Shown: piece by piece, positions 1-5,639 of the stretch
How positions within the stretch are numbered: position 1 is the stretch's first letter
Layout of the letters: each line of letters begins with the position of its first letter
Assembly: GCA_028686145.1 (NCBI GenBank)
Contig: JAQUCQ010000158.1
Coordinates: 1 to 7,578, forward strand
DNA from: Desulfuromonadaceae bacterium
GTDB lineage: Bacteria > Desulfobacterota > Desulfuromonadia > Geobacterales > Pseudopelobacteraceae
Direction of reading: 5' to 3'
Length of the DNA stretch: 7,578 nt
Notes under the pieces: model-generated
Database searches by the model: none
Told to the model about the DNA's origin: nothing
The model's input: only the letters and a program-made list of their open reading frames with translations
Made by a program: the position numbers and the translations under genes

Positions 1-326
1 CATGCACTGGTTCTAAAAATCGACCTCAAAGTTACCATCTTTATTGAATTTCCTGAAACTCAAATTACGGAACATTAGACACATAGGTTCCCTTTAGTTT
101 CCAACTTTATTTTCATCCCACAATGGCCAAAACTATTATTTCATCGAGGTTTGAATCTAATTATGGAAGCTATAAATGACAGGCTTTTGAGAAGAGCAGA
201 AGAACGAGAAAAATTATACAACAGCGAACTTAAAAAATAGAAGCTAAAGTGATCGCTTTGAATTTTTAGGGATAGCAGTGTTTTTCGACAGAATTTTCGG
301 CGGTTCCGGCTTGTAACCCCTGGAGA
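1..326. other. Left-edge region with no supported gene
   Basis: I find no convincing gene here. On the plus strand the frame ending at the stop codon 238-240 is open from about 79 and closes with a charged helical stretch containing RRAEEREKLYNSELKK. This could be the 3' remnant of a gene, but its only ATG (163) gives 25 codons and the frame is interrupted at 76-78. On the minus strand there are only peptides of 13 to 23 codons. The right part (about 240-326) is plain intergenic sequence behind the RNase HI fragment. Confidence 0.4.
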
Positions 327-479
327 TCATCTCCGCTCGCGACCTTTTTTTGCGATCTCGTCGCAGCGTTCGTTTTCAAGGTGGCCATTGTGGCCCCGGA
401 CCCATTGGAACTGGACGTGGTGTTTTGGGGCCAACCCGAGCAGCCTTTCCCACAAATTGAGCATAGTTTGAACCTCAGA
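327..479 (-). pseudogene. RNase HI C-terminal fragment (rnhA remnant)
   Basis: Reading leftwards from 479 the frame encodes about 50 residues matching the end of ribonuclease HI, the enzyme that cuts RNA in RNA-DNA hybrids. The motif QWVRGHNGHLENERCDEIA (about 408-352) corresponds to WVKGHAGHPENERCDELA of the E. coli enzyme. It contains the equivalents of the catalytic His124 (second His of GHNGH) and Asp134 (Asp of CDE). The catalytic Asp10, Glu48 and Asp70 and roughly the first 100 residues are absent, and an in-frame TAA sits at 480-482. An ATG at 464 with GAGG 8 nt upstream would give a 45-residue peptide, so translation is possible, but nuclease activity is not. The stop codon lies in a 13-nt palindrome (322-334). 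The fragment begins 8 nt after the stop of the HU/IHF gene, so a rearrangement joined the two. Confidence 0.8.
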
Positions 480-489
480 TTAACCTCCG

Positions 490-780
490 TTATTCCGAAT
501 CGGTCATCATCAATCTTTCCTTAATCGATTTACTCATAGTAAAATGCGTAGTCCTGCGTTCAGGAATATCAATAATTTTCCCATTTTTCGGATTTTTAAC
601 GGTCTTCCCCTTCAAAGTTCGGGTTGAAAAAACACCAAACCCACGAATTTCAATTTTCCTCCCGTCAACGAGAGCTGAATCAATTGCTTCAAGGATAATA
701 TCAACTGCTTTGGAGATGTCTTGCTTGCTATTTGATTCAAGTTTAGCCGCGATTTGTTCTACAAGTTCGTGTTTAAGCAT
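490..780 (-). CDS. HU/IHF-family DNA-bending protein, IHF-beta-like
   Basis: This 96-residue protein belongs to the bacterial HU/IHF family: small dimeric proteins that bend DNA and serve as architectural factors in replication, recombination and transcription. The N-terminus MLKHELVEQIAAKL has the usual helical start of the family. The core RKIEIRGFGVFSTRT (41-55) matches the strand and turn signature and is closer to IHF beta (RIEIRGFGSFS) than to typical HU. The DNA-intercalating arm contains NPKNG (63-67), with the proline that kinks DNA. The length is normal and nothing essential is missing. I chose the ATG at 780 because it aligns with family starts. A TTG at 789 would add three residues, and no clear Shine-Dalgarno supports either. 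The gene starts 15 nt after the winged-HTH gene and is probably co-transcribed with it. It is likely an element-borne copy rather than the chromosomal one. Confidence 0.93.
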   Translation of the reverse strand: MLKHELVEQIAAKLESNSKQDISKAVDIILEAIDSALVDGRKIEIRGFGVFSTRTLKGKTVKNPKNGKIIDIPERRTTHFTMSKSIKERLMMTDSE

Positions 781-795
781 TTTTTTCAATGGTAT

Positions 796-1332
796 TTATT
801 TTTCAGGATTTTTATTTTTCACAGGCCGGCCAGCACCAGATTGTTTTTGCACCCAGGCAACCGCGTCGTATGGAAATATCCAGCCAGAATTGGTATGTAC
901 GCCACCTGGAATTTCACTTGCGAGTTGCCTGATTCTTGATGAAACAACACCGGAAGCGGTAGCCAATTCTCTGGTTGAGAGTCCTGATGTTATTTTAATG
1001 AGATCTACCGGGTCAATACAGGCAGTTTTGACAGCTAAATAGAGATGATTGCTATTTATAAAAGGGTATTTTTCAGCATACATTTTTATTTCTTCGTCAA
1101 GTTCGCTAATCTGATTAGGATTATTTTCATTTTTTATGATAGCGGTTGATTTTTTTAAATAGCAATAGACTATTTGCAAGTCAGCCAATATAATATCTTC
1201 TGTAAGCAGTCGTTTTGTCACTGAATAAACGGCATTTAGCTTTTTTTCAATTTCTCTTTGTCCGTTCTCTAGGAGGTTTTTTTCAAAATCTTCAAATTGT
1301 TGAATGTTTGTTGTTATCTGGCCAATGATCAT
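796..1332 (-). CDS. Winged-HTH DNA-binding protein, element-encoded
   Basis: This 178-residue protein has two parts. Residues 1-95 are helical and charged, without a domain I recognise. The C-terminal third (about 110-165) looks like a winged helix-turn-helix of the MerR/excisionase type: LSTRELATASGVVSSRIRQL forms the HTH, IPGGVHTNSGWIFPYDAVAWV the wing and last helix. It ends in a basic GRPVKNK tail like an AT-hook. Such proteins on plasmids and integrative elements act as local regulators or accessory DNA-binding factors; the role here is inferred. I chose the ATG at 1332, which has AGGA 9 nt upstream and leaves 29 nt after the preceding gene. The longer frame would start at a TTG (1401) inside that gene. 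It lies directly upstream of the HU/IHF-like gene, so the two may form a small DNA-binding module. The DNA is visibly more AT-rich than the membrane-protein gene before it. Confidence 0.8.
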   Translation of the reverse strand: MIIGQITTNIQQFEDFEKNLLENGQREIEKKLNAVYSVTKRLLTEDIILADLQIVYCYLKKSTAIIKNENNPNQISELDEEIKMYAEKYPFINSNHLYLAVKTACIDPVDLIKITSGLSTRELATASGVVSSRIRQLASEIPGGVHTNSGWIFPYDAVAWVQKQSGAGRPVKNKNPEK

Positions 1333-1361
1333 AGAAATTATTCCTATTGATTTGTTCCGTT

Positions 1362-2039
1362 TTAGCAAGCCAGCTTCTCGCTGGATTTCAAGATTGCACA
1401 AGCCTCTTGTCGGCGGTGCTGCGCCTCAGCGTCCGCTTTAGCGTCCGCTTCCCGCTGCTCGGCTCCTTCGGCCCAGCGGATCATTGCATTGACTTCTCCC
1501 ATGACCAAGGCGCGGCCTTGTTGGACCACGGCTTGGCGGTAGGTGTCACATCGCTGATCAGCAAGGCAAACCTCGACAAGAGGAATACAATCCTCAGATT
1601 GGTCCGGCAAGACGGTCAGCGCCGCAAGCGCAGCGCGATACTGATCCAAGCGTCGATCAATTGCAATTCTTACATATACGGCAATGGACATGGCAGTGAG
1701 TGCGGCCAAGAATGCGAGTACAGATGCGTCTGTGAATGCGCCAGGCTCTCCGGCAATGAATAGGGTAACGAATGCGGGTGCGACTACGAATGCCAGCACG
1801 ACAGCGAGTCCAAGCGTGGCAGCAGCGAATGCGAGCACGGCAGCGAGTGCGAGTGCTGCTTTCCAGCTCAATAGACCGATTGACCCAAGAACCAGCGGGA
1901 CGACCAAGATTAGGACGATAATAAGCATCAAGTGTGCAAGGAATATCCTTGTTTGCACTTTAATCTTTCCCTCCAGCCCTTTCCGTTCCTGATCGATCTC
2001 TTGCTGTGTCGGTGGAGTGGTGTTCACCTCGAATTTCAT
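1362..2039 (-). CDS. Hypothetical membrane protein, three or four helices
   Basis: I do not recognise a family for this 225-residue protein. A polar N-terminus (1-30, with QQEIDQERKGLEGK) precedes a hydrophobic helix at about 32-57, a long Ala/Leu/Phe/Val-rich hydrophobic stretch at about 61-97 that could be one or two helices, and another at about 105-127. Residues 128-225 are soluble and rich in Arg, Gln and Ala, with four cysteines and a likely coiled coil near 190-212. The Arg-rich sequence after the last hydrophobic segment suggests that the tail is cytoplasmic. The start is well supported: AAGGA lies 7 nt upstream of the ATG. It follows ThiF after 98 nt on the same strand, so it could belong to the PRTRC operon or start its own unit. 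The hydrophobic part contains an imperfect 13-residue periodic repeat (VLAF at 68, 81 and 107), with a matching GC-rich, repetitive DNA composition. Confidence 0.75.
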   Translation of the reverse strand: MKFEVNTTPPTQQEIDQERKGLEGKIKVQTRIFLAHLMLIIVLILVVPLVLGSIGLLSWKAALALAAVLAFAAATLGLAVVLAFVVAPAFVTLFIAGEPGAFTDASVLAFLAALTAMSIAVYVRIAIDRRLDQYRAALAALTVLPDQSEDCIPLVEVCLADQRCDTYRQAVVQQGRALVMGEVNAMIRWAEGAEQREADAKADAEAQHRRQEACAILKSSEKLAC

Positions 2040-2137
2040 ATTTCATTCCTTATCATTTCGTTGCAGATTAATTGAAATCGTTCCACGATTTACCATCAAA
2101 AAGATTGAGCAGTTCTCCGTACAGAACAATATTTAGC
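2040..2137 (-). other. Short gap behind ThiF with small hairpins
   Basis: This 98-bp gap carries two small inverted repeats: GTTCT/AGAAC at about 2112-2127, and AAATCG-ttcca-CGATTT at 2075-2091. On the minus strand the first is followed some 9 nt later by TTTTT. That makes a weak terminator candidate at best, so read-through into the membrane-protein gene is plausible. The minus-strand frame ending at 2068 also encodes a protein-like string (YGELLNLFDGKSWNDFN) with no start codon, possibly the tail of a lost gene. Confidence 0.35.
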
Positions 2138-2917
2138 CTATTCCGCCAACAATTCAAATCGATGGCAGCTTGATTCAACGGTGATAGGGACGGTGCGGTA
2201 ATCCTGGAGAGCGATAAATGCGCCATGATTTTCAATGCGCCCATAGCGGAACATTTTCCAAATCAGGTCCAGGCCAAAAACGGCAACGGCCTGATTGATG
2301 AACAAATCCTGGTGCTCAAGGGCTTCGGCCATGGAGCAGGATGGAGCGTTTGCATCCTCGGAATCTTCCAGGTTGGGGAAGAAATGGAAAATATTTGGCA
2401 AGGTTGGCACGCCGCCTTCCGGCTGAGTGACTCCTGGATTCATCCCGAGCACCACTTGGCCGCTGTTCTCAGAGTTGCCCAAATCGAGCCAATAACAGCT
2501 ATCCGTCATTTTCTCCAGCTCTTCCGAAATCAACCGCCGACAGGCCACGTTATCCACGGCGCTGATCACAAAATCAGGTCGCTGGATATACTCCCAAACA
2601 GCCGGGGAAAAGTATTCTGCATAGCTCATCCAGTGGCCACCGTAGAACCGGTTGATCCGCTCGACCAACACCCGTCCTTTGCTGCATCCCACGTCAGCCG
2701 GGGAGAAGAGTTGACGCCCTATGTTTGATTCGGAAACAGTGTCGGGGTCCAAAACGGTAACTCGCAGGCCGGTTCCATGCCCCAGGCCGAGAATGGCGGC
2801 ATTGATCCGAGCAAGCCCGGTCAACACCTGCGAACCGGTCCCGCCGCAACCAATCAGCAGCACCTCAACTGGATCGTATGGATTCAATATTTGTGGCTTG
2901 GTGTAGTGATACATCAT
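2138..2917 (-). CDS. PRTRC system ThiF-family protein (E1-like adenylating enzyme)
   Basis: This 259-residue protein is an E1/ThiF/MoeB-type enzyme. The family uses ATP to adenylate the C-terminal Gly of a ubiquitin-like protein. The Rossmann motif LLIGCGGTGSQV covers about residues 20-31. The acidic pair in VLDPDTVSESN (Asp57, Asp59) should contact the nucleotide, and SNIGRQLF (64-71) is the conserved N..RQ signature. Lys81 (GCSKGR) and Asp122 (SAVDN) follow. The segment SCSMAEALEHQDLFINQ (193 onward) is typical of the PRTRC branch, and Cys194 is a candidate thioester residue. The length is close to that expected for this branch. I chose the ATG at 2917 because it overlaps the stop of the B gene (ATGA) and has GGAGG 10 nt upstream. 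A longer frame reaching 2998 would only add out-of-phase B sequence. It is the last gene of the coupled operon, and its probable substrate is the ubiquitin-like C protein. Confidence 0.92.
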   Translation of the reverse strand: MMYHYTKPQILNPYDPVEVLLIGCGGTGSQVLTGLARINAAILGLGHGTGLRVTVLDPDTVSESNIGRQLFSPADVGCSKGRVLVERINRFYGGHWMSYAEYFSPAVWEYIQRPDFVISAVDNVACRRLISEELEKMTDSCYWLDLGNSENSGQVVLGMNPGVTQPEGGVPTLPNIFHFFPNLEDSEDANAPSCSMAEALEHQDLFINQAVAVFGLDLIWKMFRYGRIENHGAFIALQDYRTVPITVESSCHRFELLAE

Positions 2918-3609
2918 TTGAGTAACCCCTCCAGGGTGTAGGGCGATTTCACAAGCATTTTGGTAGGAAATTCTTCTTTCCCATCTAATGATTCCCAAAA
3001 CTCCTTGAGATTGATGTCCGCGTAGATGGAACCGGAAGGATGGGAAAAGTCAGCCTCAAACCAGAATTTTTCCCAGGTCGCTATTGCATCCTCCGGTGTT
3101 GTGCAATTCTTCGCATCAAAGTTGCCAGTGCATACACTCCCGCTATCATTGGTATTCCAGGATGGCATGTGGTACAAGGCGGTCCCAGGCTTTGGTCTAT
3201 TCCTTTTGTTTTTCAACGCAAATACTCTGATTGAGTGAGAGCGTACATGAAATACCATTGACGGCCACGGCACGTTGAAACGCATGTTTCCAGTAAAAAG
3301 TATAGGTGCCACATGTGATTTAAGCCAAAAAATGCACTCATAGCCTTTCATTGCTGAATCTGCACGCCACATCAATACATTTTCTGGCAGAATTAATCTT
3401 TCGTTTGTGCTTTGTTCTTTGAACAAAGAGAATATATTTTCCGCTTCACTTTCGGTTAACGGTCTACCTGCTCCAAGAGATTGTTTGCCATTGTGATATA
3501 AAATATCATGAATTTCGACATAAGGTTTTGATTTTTTAAAATGCAAATGACCTTGATTTTCCTTATCTAGTTCGTAATAGATTGAAATTGTCTTCTTGAG
3601 TTGAAGCAT
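2914..3609 (-). CDS. PRTRC system protein B (E2-like fold)
   Basis: This 231-residue protein resembles PRTRC protein B, which Pfam groups as a prokaryotic E2-like family (Prok-E2_D). The expected role is to take an activated ubiquitin-like protein from the E1 as a thioester. The diagnostic parts are FNVPWPSMVF (111-120), the WP-containing strand before the active site; LYHMPSWNT (145-153); and GSVCTGNF (157-164). Cys160 is the best candidate catalytic cysteine, in the position where the family has a VCLGN-like motif. ATWEKFWFEADFSH (177-190) is the following helix. The C-terminus FPTKMLVKSPYTLEGLLK looks intact. The ATG overlaps the TAA of the preceding gene (TAATG), with GGTGA 6 nt upstream, and the stop overlaps the ThiF start (ATGA). 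In PRTRC cassettes a JAB-type A protein usually sits next to ThiF. Here there is no room for it. The assignment is confident; biochemical activity is inferred. Confidence 0.87.
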   Translation of the reverse strand: MLQLKKTISIYYELDKENQGHLHFKKSKPYVEIHDILYHNGKQSLGAGRPLTESEAENIFSLFKEQSTNERLILPENVLMWRADSAMKGYECIFWLKSHVAPILFTGNMRFNVPWPSMVFHVRSHSIRVFALKNKRNRPKPGTALYHMPSWNTNDSGSVCTGNFDAKNCTTPEDAIATWEKFWFEADFSHPSGSIYADINLKEFWESLDGKEEFPTKMLVKSPYTLEGLLK

Positions 3610-4535
3610 TACAGTTCACCATCTGTGATAATGTCATTGACAATGGCAAGCGCATCGATAAAGGCGCTGTGTGCTTTTTTTAAAAAATATATTTTATCGA
3701 TATTGCGATTCATGTATATAAACTTGTCGTTAACGTACCCATTTTCCCAATGATATTGATAGTGGTCATTCAACCAATCAGTGTAGCATTCATTTTCGAG
3801 AGTCAGGACAAAACAATTAAACATTGAAAAATTAATAGAATCGTCTTCATAACAATCGCCACTATCGCTTTCGGCTTTGTCAAATTCCTTCCAATTATTG
3901 AAATTATCTAAGATTAATTTTATAAGTTCGATGATTTTATCATTATAATGCTCATGCGATTCGATATTTGCCTGAATGCAATTTATTTCATGCAGGATGT
4001 TTTCGTCCCCTAATTTCATTTTTTCAAAATAATCATTTTCAATTTCTTTGTAACTATCCATTAATTCATTGCATTCAATATGCGATTCATATTCATATAC
4101 ATCGCCGTCGTCTCTGTCACCAATTTGGTCTCTGATTACATCGTGATATTCAAGAAAGTTTTGGCAGTAATGAGAGAGTAAAACAACGCAACTGATGATA
4201 GCATTGTATGCCAATACGCTATTTTTTTTGATGCCAAGCAATTTATCTAATTCTATTATCTGATTTTCAATGATGATTTGGTAGGTAAATTCTATCTCTA
4301 CTCCGTTGCTTCCTTTTTCATGATTAACCGTAACTTCATGTTTTCTCAATATGTCAATCAGCAATCTGAAAACATCACCAGTTGTCGCATTGTCGTCAAT
4401 CTCAATATCAGCAACCGATGGATCGATATACAGGCAGGCGAGGTATAGGGGTTCGATTTCGCGTGCATGGACTCCTGTTGAATGATTGACTCTTGGCTTG
4501 GTATCCAATATTTGCTGGAGCAACAATTCATTCAT
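3609..4535 (-). CDS. Acidic hypothetical protein in the PRTRC F position
   Basis: This 308-residue, strongly acidic protein lies between C and B, where PRTRC protein F normally sits, and its length is near that of the F family. Similarity I can see is weak. The N-terminal stretch PRVNHSTGVHAREIEPLYLA (14-33) looks like the F-type start; the rest is divergent. Residues 85-130 contain a moderately hydrophobic helix (NAIISCVVLLSHYC), 150-215 are mostly helical and charged, and 216-235 form an Asp/Glu/Ser-rich linker. The C-terminal 60 residues are rich in aromatic residues and Asn. No signal peptide or catalytic motif is apparent. The gene is very AT-rich compared with C, E and ThiF, so this part of the operon may have a separate history. 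Its ATG overlaps the stop of the 66-codon gene (ATGA), and its TAA overlaps the B start. The F assignment rests mostly on position. Confidence 0.55.
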   Translation of the reverse strand: MNELLLQQILDTKPRVNHSTGVHAREIEPLYLACLYIDPSVADIEIDDNATTGDVFRLLIDILRKHEVTVNHEKGSNGVEIEFTYQIIIENQIIELDKLLGIKKNSVLAYNAIISCVVLLSHYCQNFLEYHDVIRDQIGDRDDGDVYEYESHIECNELMDSYKEIENDYFEKMKLGDENILHEINCIQANIESHEHYNDKIIELIKLILDNFNNWKEFDKAESDSGDCYEDDSINFSMFNCFVLTLENECYTDWLNDHYQYHWENGYVNDKFIYMNRNIDKIYFLKKAHSAFIDALAIVNDIITDGEL

Positions 4536-4732
4536 GGCAATAGGTCAATGCTGTCTTGATGGATAATGCGAGGTTGCCGGTTAGTATCGTTCCGATGGTA
4601 TTCATTGATGGACGATGCAAATTTCCGATGAAACTCCGTATGTTTCGCCAGTCGTTTGATTTCAAGGCGCTCCGAGGCCGTTTTATCGGCCCCGGAACTG
4701 TACCTTTTCTCGAACCAGTCCTTGACCTTCAT
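4532..4732 (-). CDS. Small basic hypothetical protein within the PRTRC operon
   Basis: I do not recognise this 66-residue protein. It is basic, with an aromatic start MKVKDWFEKRY, a charged helix around 19-33 (ASERLEIKRLAKHTEF), and a tail rich in Asn, Arg and His that ends IDLLP. It has no Cys, membrane segment or signal peptide. It is a real gene on positional grounds: AAGGGA precedes the ATG by 6 nt, it starts 1 nt after the stop of the ubiquitin-like C gene, and its stop overlaps the next start as ATGA. It is not one of the standard A-F proteins that I know. Its place directly after the ubiquitin-like gene would suit a partner, target or adaptor of that protein, but this is inference. Confidence 0.7.
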   Translation of the reverse strand: MKVKDWFEKRYSSGADKTASERLEIKRLAKHTEFHRKFASSINEYHRNDTNRQPRIIHQDSIDLLP

Positions 4733-4733
4733 T

Positions 4734-4955
4734 TCATCCCTTGGTCCCGGCCTTGGGAGTAAAATTGTAGATGATCCGGTCTTTGCCTGTGATCGGTCCT
4801 TGAATAGTCGCAGCGGCCAACTCAGGGTATTGATCGCAATACAGTTGCTTGACCATTTCCGGTGAAGCCGCGGGGTTGGGATCGGTCAGTTCGACACGCA
4901 ATGAACCTGACTCCAAGATGAAAACCCTCGGCATTCCCTTGATTATCATTGCCAT
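4734..4955 (-). CDS. PRTRC system protein C (ubiquitin-like)
   Basis: This 73-residue protein matches PRTRC protein C, the family Pfam describes as a prokaryotic ubiquitin-like protein (Prok_Ub). The family pattern is clear: GMPRVFILESG (7-17), LTDPNPAASPEMVKQLY (23-39), the YPELAAATIQGP core (43-54), and IIYNFTPKAGTKG at the end. The chain stops exactly after GTKG, so the terminal Gly (Gly73) is already exposed for adenylation and needs no proteolytic trimming. The probable partners in the same operon are ThiF as activating enzyme and B as E2-like carrier. The start ATG overlaps the stop of E (TAATG) and has GGGGTGG a few nt upstream. The next gene starts 1 nt after its stop. The family assignment is firm; whether it is conjugated to a target is not known. 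Confidence 0.92.
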   Translation of the reverse strand: MAMIIKGMPRVFILESGSLRVELTDPNPAASPEMVKQLYCDQYPELAAATIQGPITGKDRIIYNFTPKAGTKG

Positions 4956-5545
4956 TACGCCACCCCAAAAAGTGATTGTTGCTTTTCCTCAACCTGGAAG
5001 TGGACCCCCATTTCCTCGGCATCATGTCCTGTAATTTTTTTCAGTTCCGATGAGAGTTTGCCATGCCGAGCCTTTTCCTGGCACTCCGGCAGGGCCGCAA
5101 GGATCGTGAGCAGGTTGGCGCCACTGAGCAACGCCTTGTAGGCATCATCGTTGATCGATAAAGCGAGTAGTTTGTGCTGCATCCCTTCATCACATGGTCC
5201 AGCACAACGATTCTTGGCAATTGACGGCTCAATTTTGGCTTTTGCGAGGCGTTTTTGATATTCAGCCTCCTGAGCCATGATTTCCTTTTTCAATGCCTCC
5301 AGGCTGTCCATCTGTGGCAACATCTCCGTCTGGTATAGTTTGATTCTCGCCAACACACCGTCCTGGGGACAATCGAGTTCATCAAATTTTCCGCCAATGA
5401 CAAATGGCTGACCCTTGATTTTATCCCCATCGTAAAGCGTTACAGCGACCCACATCCCTCTTTCATTTGCCGAGTGGCAAGTGATCACCAATCGCTCAGT
5501 CTCATTTGCCAGCAGGCTACCGATAAATCGCATGGCCCCATTCAT
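4955..5545 (-). CDS. PRTRC system protein E
   Basis: This 196-residue protein is the first gene of the operon and fits PRTRC protein E, a family without a defined biochemical role. The first 60 residues form a small mixed domain (RLVITCHSANERGMWVAVTL), followed by QPFVIGGKFDELD (about 47-58), which corresponds to the conserved P-L-x-G-T-x-E-E-L-D region of E proteins. A charged coiled coil runs from about 80 to 105 (SLEALKKEIMAQEAEYQKRL). The second half is helical, with ITGHDAEEMGVHF near the end, and may be an addition to the shorter classical E proteins. I chose the ATG at 5545: AGGAG lies 6 nt upstream, whereas the longer frame would begin at a TTG without a ribosome site. A strong promoter lies about 55 bp upstream. 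The stop overlaps the C start, so translation of the pair is coupled. Confidence 0.8.
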   Translation of the reverse strand: MNGAMRFIGSLLANETERLVITCHSANERGMWVAVTLYDGDKIKGQPFVIGGKFDELDCPQDGVLARIKLYQTEMLPQMDSLEALKKEIMAQEAEYQKRLAKAKIEPSIAKNRCAGPCDEGMQHKLLALSINDDAYKALLSGANLLTILAALPECQEKARHGKLSSELKKITGHDAEEMGVHFQVEEKQQSLFGVA

Positions 5546-5551
5546 AATTTT

Positions 5552-5556
5552 CTCCT
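5552..5556 (-). promoter_or_regulatory. Ribosome binding site deciding the start of protein E
   Basis: AGGAG, 6 nt before the ATG at 5545, is the best Shine-Dalgarno sequence of the operon. It shows that the E protein starts there and not at the TTG at 5578, which would lie within the likely 5' leader of the transcript. Confidence 0.8.
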
Positions 5557-5601
5557 GATTCGTTTTGGATATTGCCAATGTTCCTTGCTTTCATGTCTGT
5601 C

Positions 5602-5630
5602 ATTATACCCAATGGGTACACGCAAGGCAA
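5602..5630 (-). promoter_or_regulatory. Sigma70-type promoter of the PRTRC operon
   Basis: On the minus strand TTGCCT (5630-5625) and a consensus TATAAT (5607-5602) are separated by exactly 17 bp. Transcription should begin near 5595, giving a leader of about 50 nt before the E gene. An AT-rich stretch upstream (about 5630-5660) resembles an UP element. No other gene lies between this promoter and the operon, so it probably drives E through ThiF. It is called from sequence only. Confidence 0.82.
5606..5618. promoter_or_regulatory. Palindromic operator candidate overlapping the -10 box
   Basis: TACCC-AAT-GGGTA is a perfect 5+5 inverted repeat that occupies the right end of the spacer and shares two bases with the -10 hexamer. 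A dimeric repressor bound here would block RNA polymerase. ParB-type or HTH regulators of the element are natural candidates; which protein binds, if any, cannot be read from the window. Confidence 0.45.
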
Positions 5631-5639
5631 TAAAAATAT

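Noticed and set aside
1347..1992. Plus-strand open frames opposite the membrane-protein gene
   Set aside because: Their Ala/Asn/Ser/Thr repeats are the antisense of the Ala/Phe/Leu codons of a well-started minus-strand gene.
2043..2096. Seventeen-codon leader peptide before the membrane-protein gene
   Set aside because: It has an ATG and stop but no ribosome site and no regulatory codon run; its length is expected by chance.
2225..2906. Plus-strand open frames opposite ThiF
   Set aside because: They are shadows of a clear ThiF-family coding sequence on the other strand.
2918..2998. Longer ThiF start at 2998
   Set aside because: The extra 27 codons lie inside the B gene in another frame and do not resemble the family. 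The ATG at 2917 with ATGA overlap and GGAGG is much better.
5546..5578. TTG start for protein E at 5578
   Set aside because: No ribosome site precedes it; the ATG at 5545 has AGGAG at ideal spacing.
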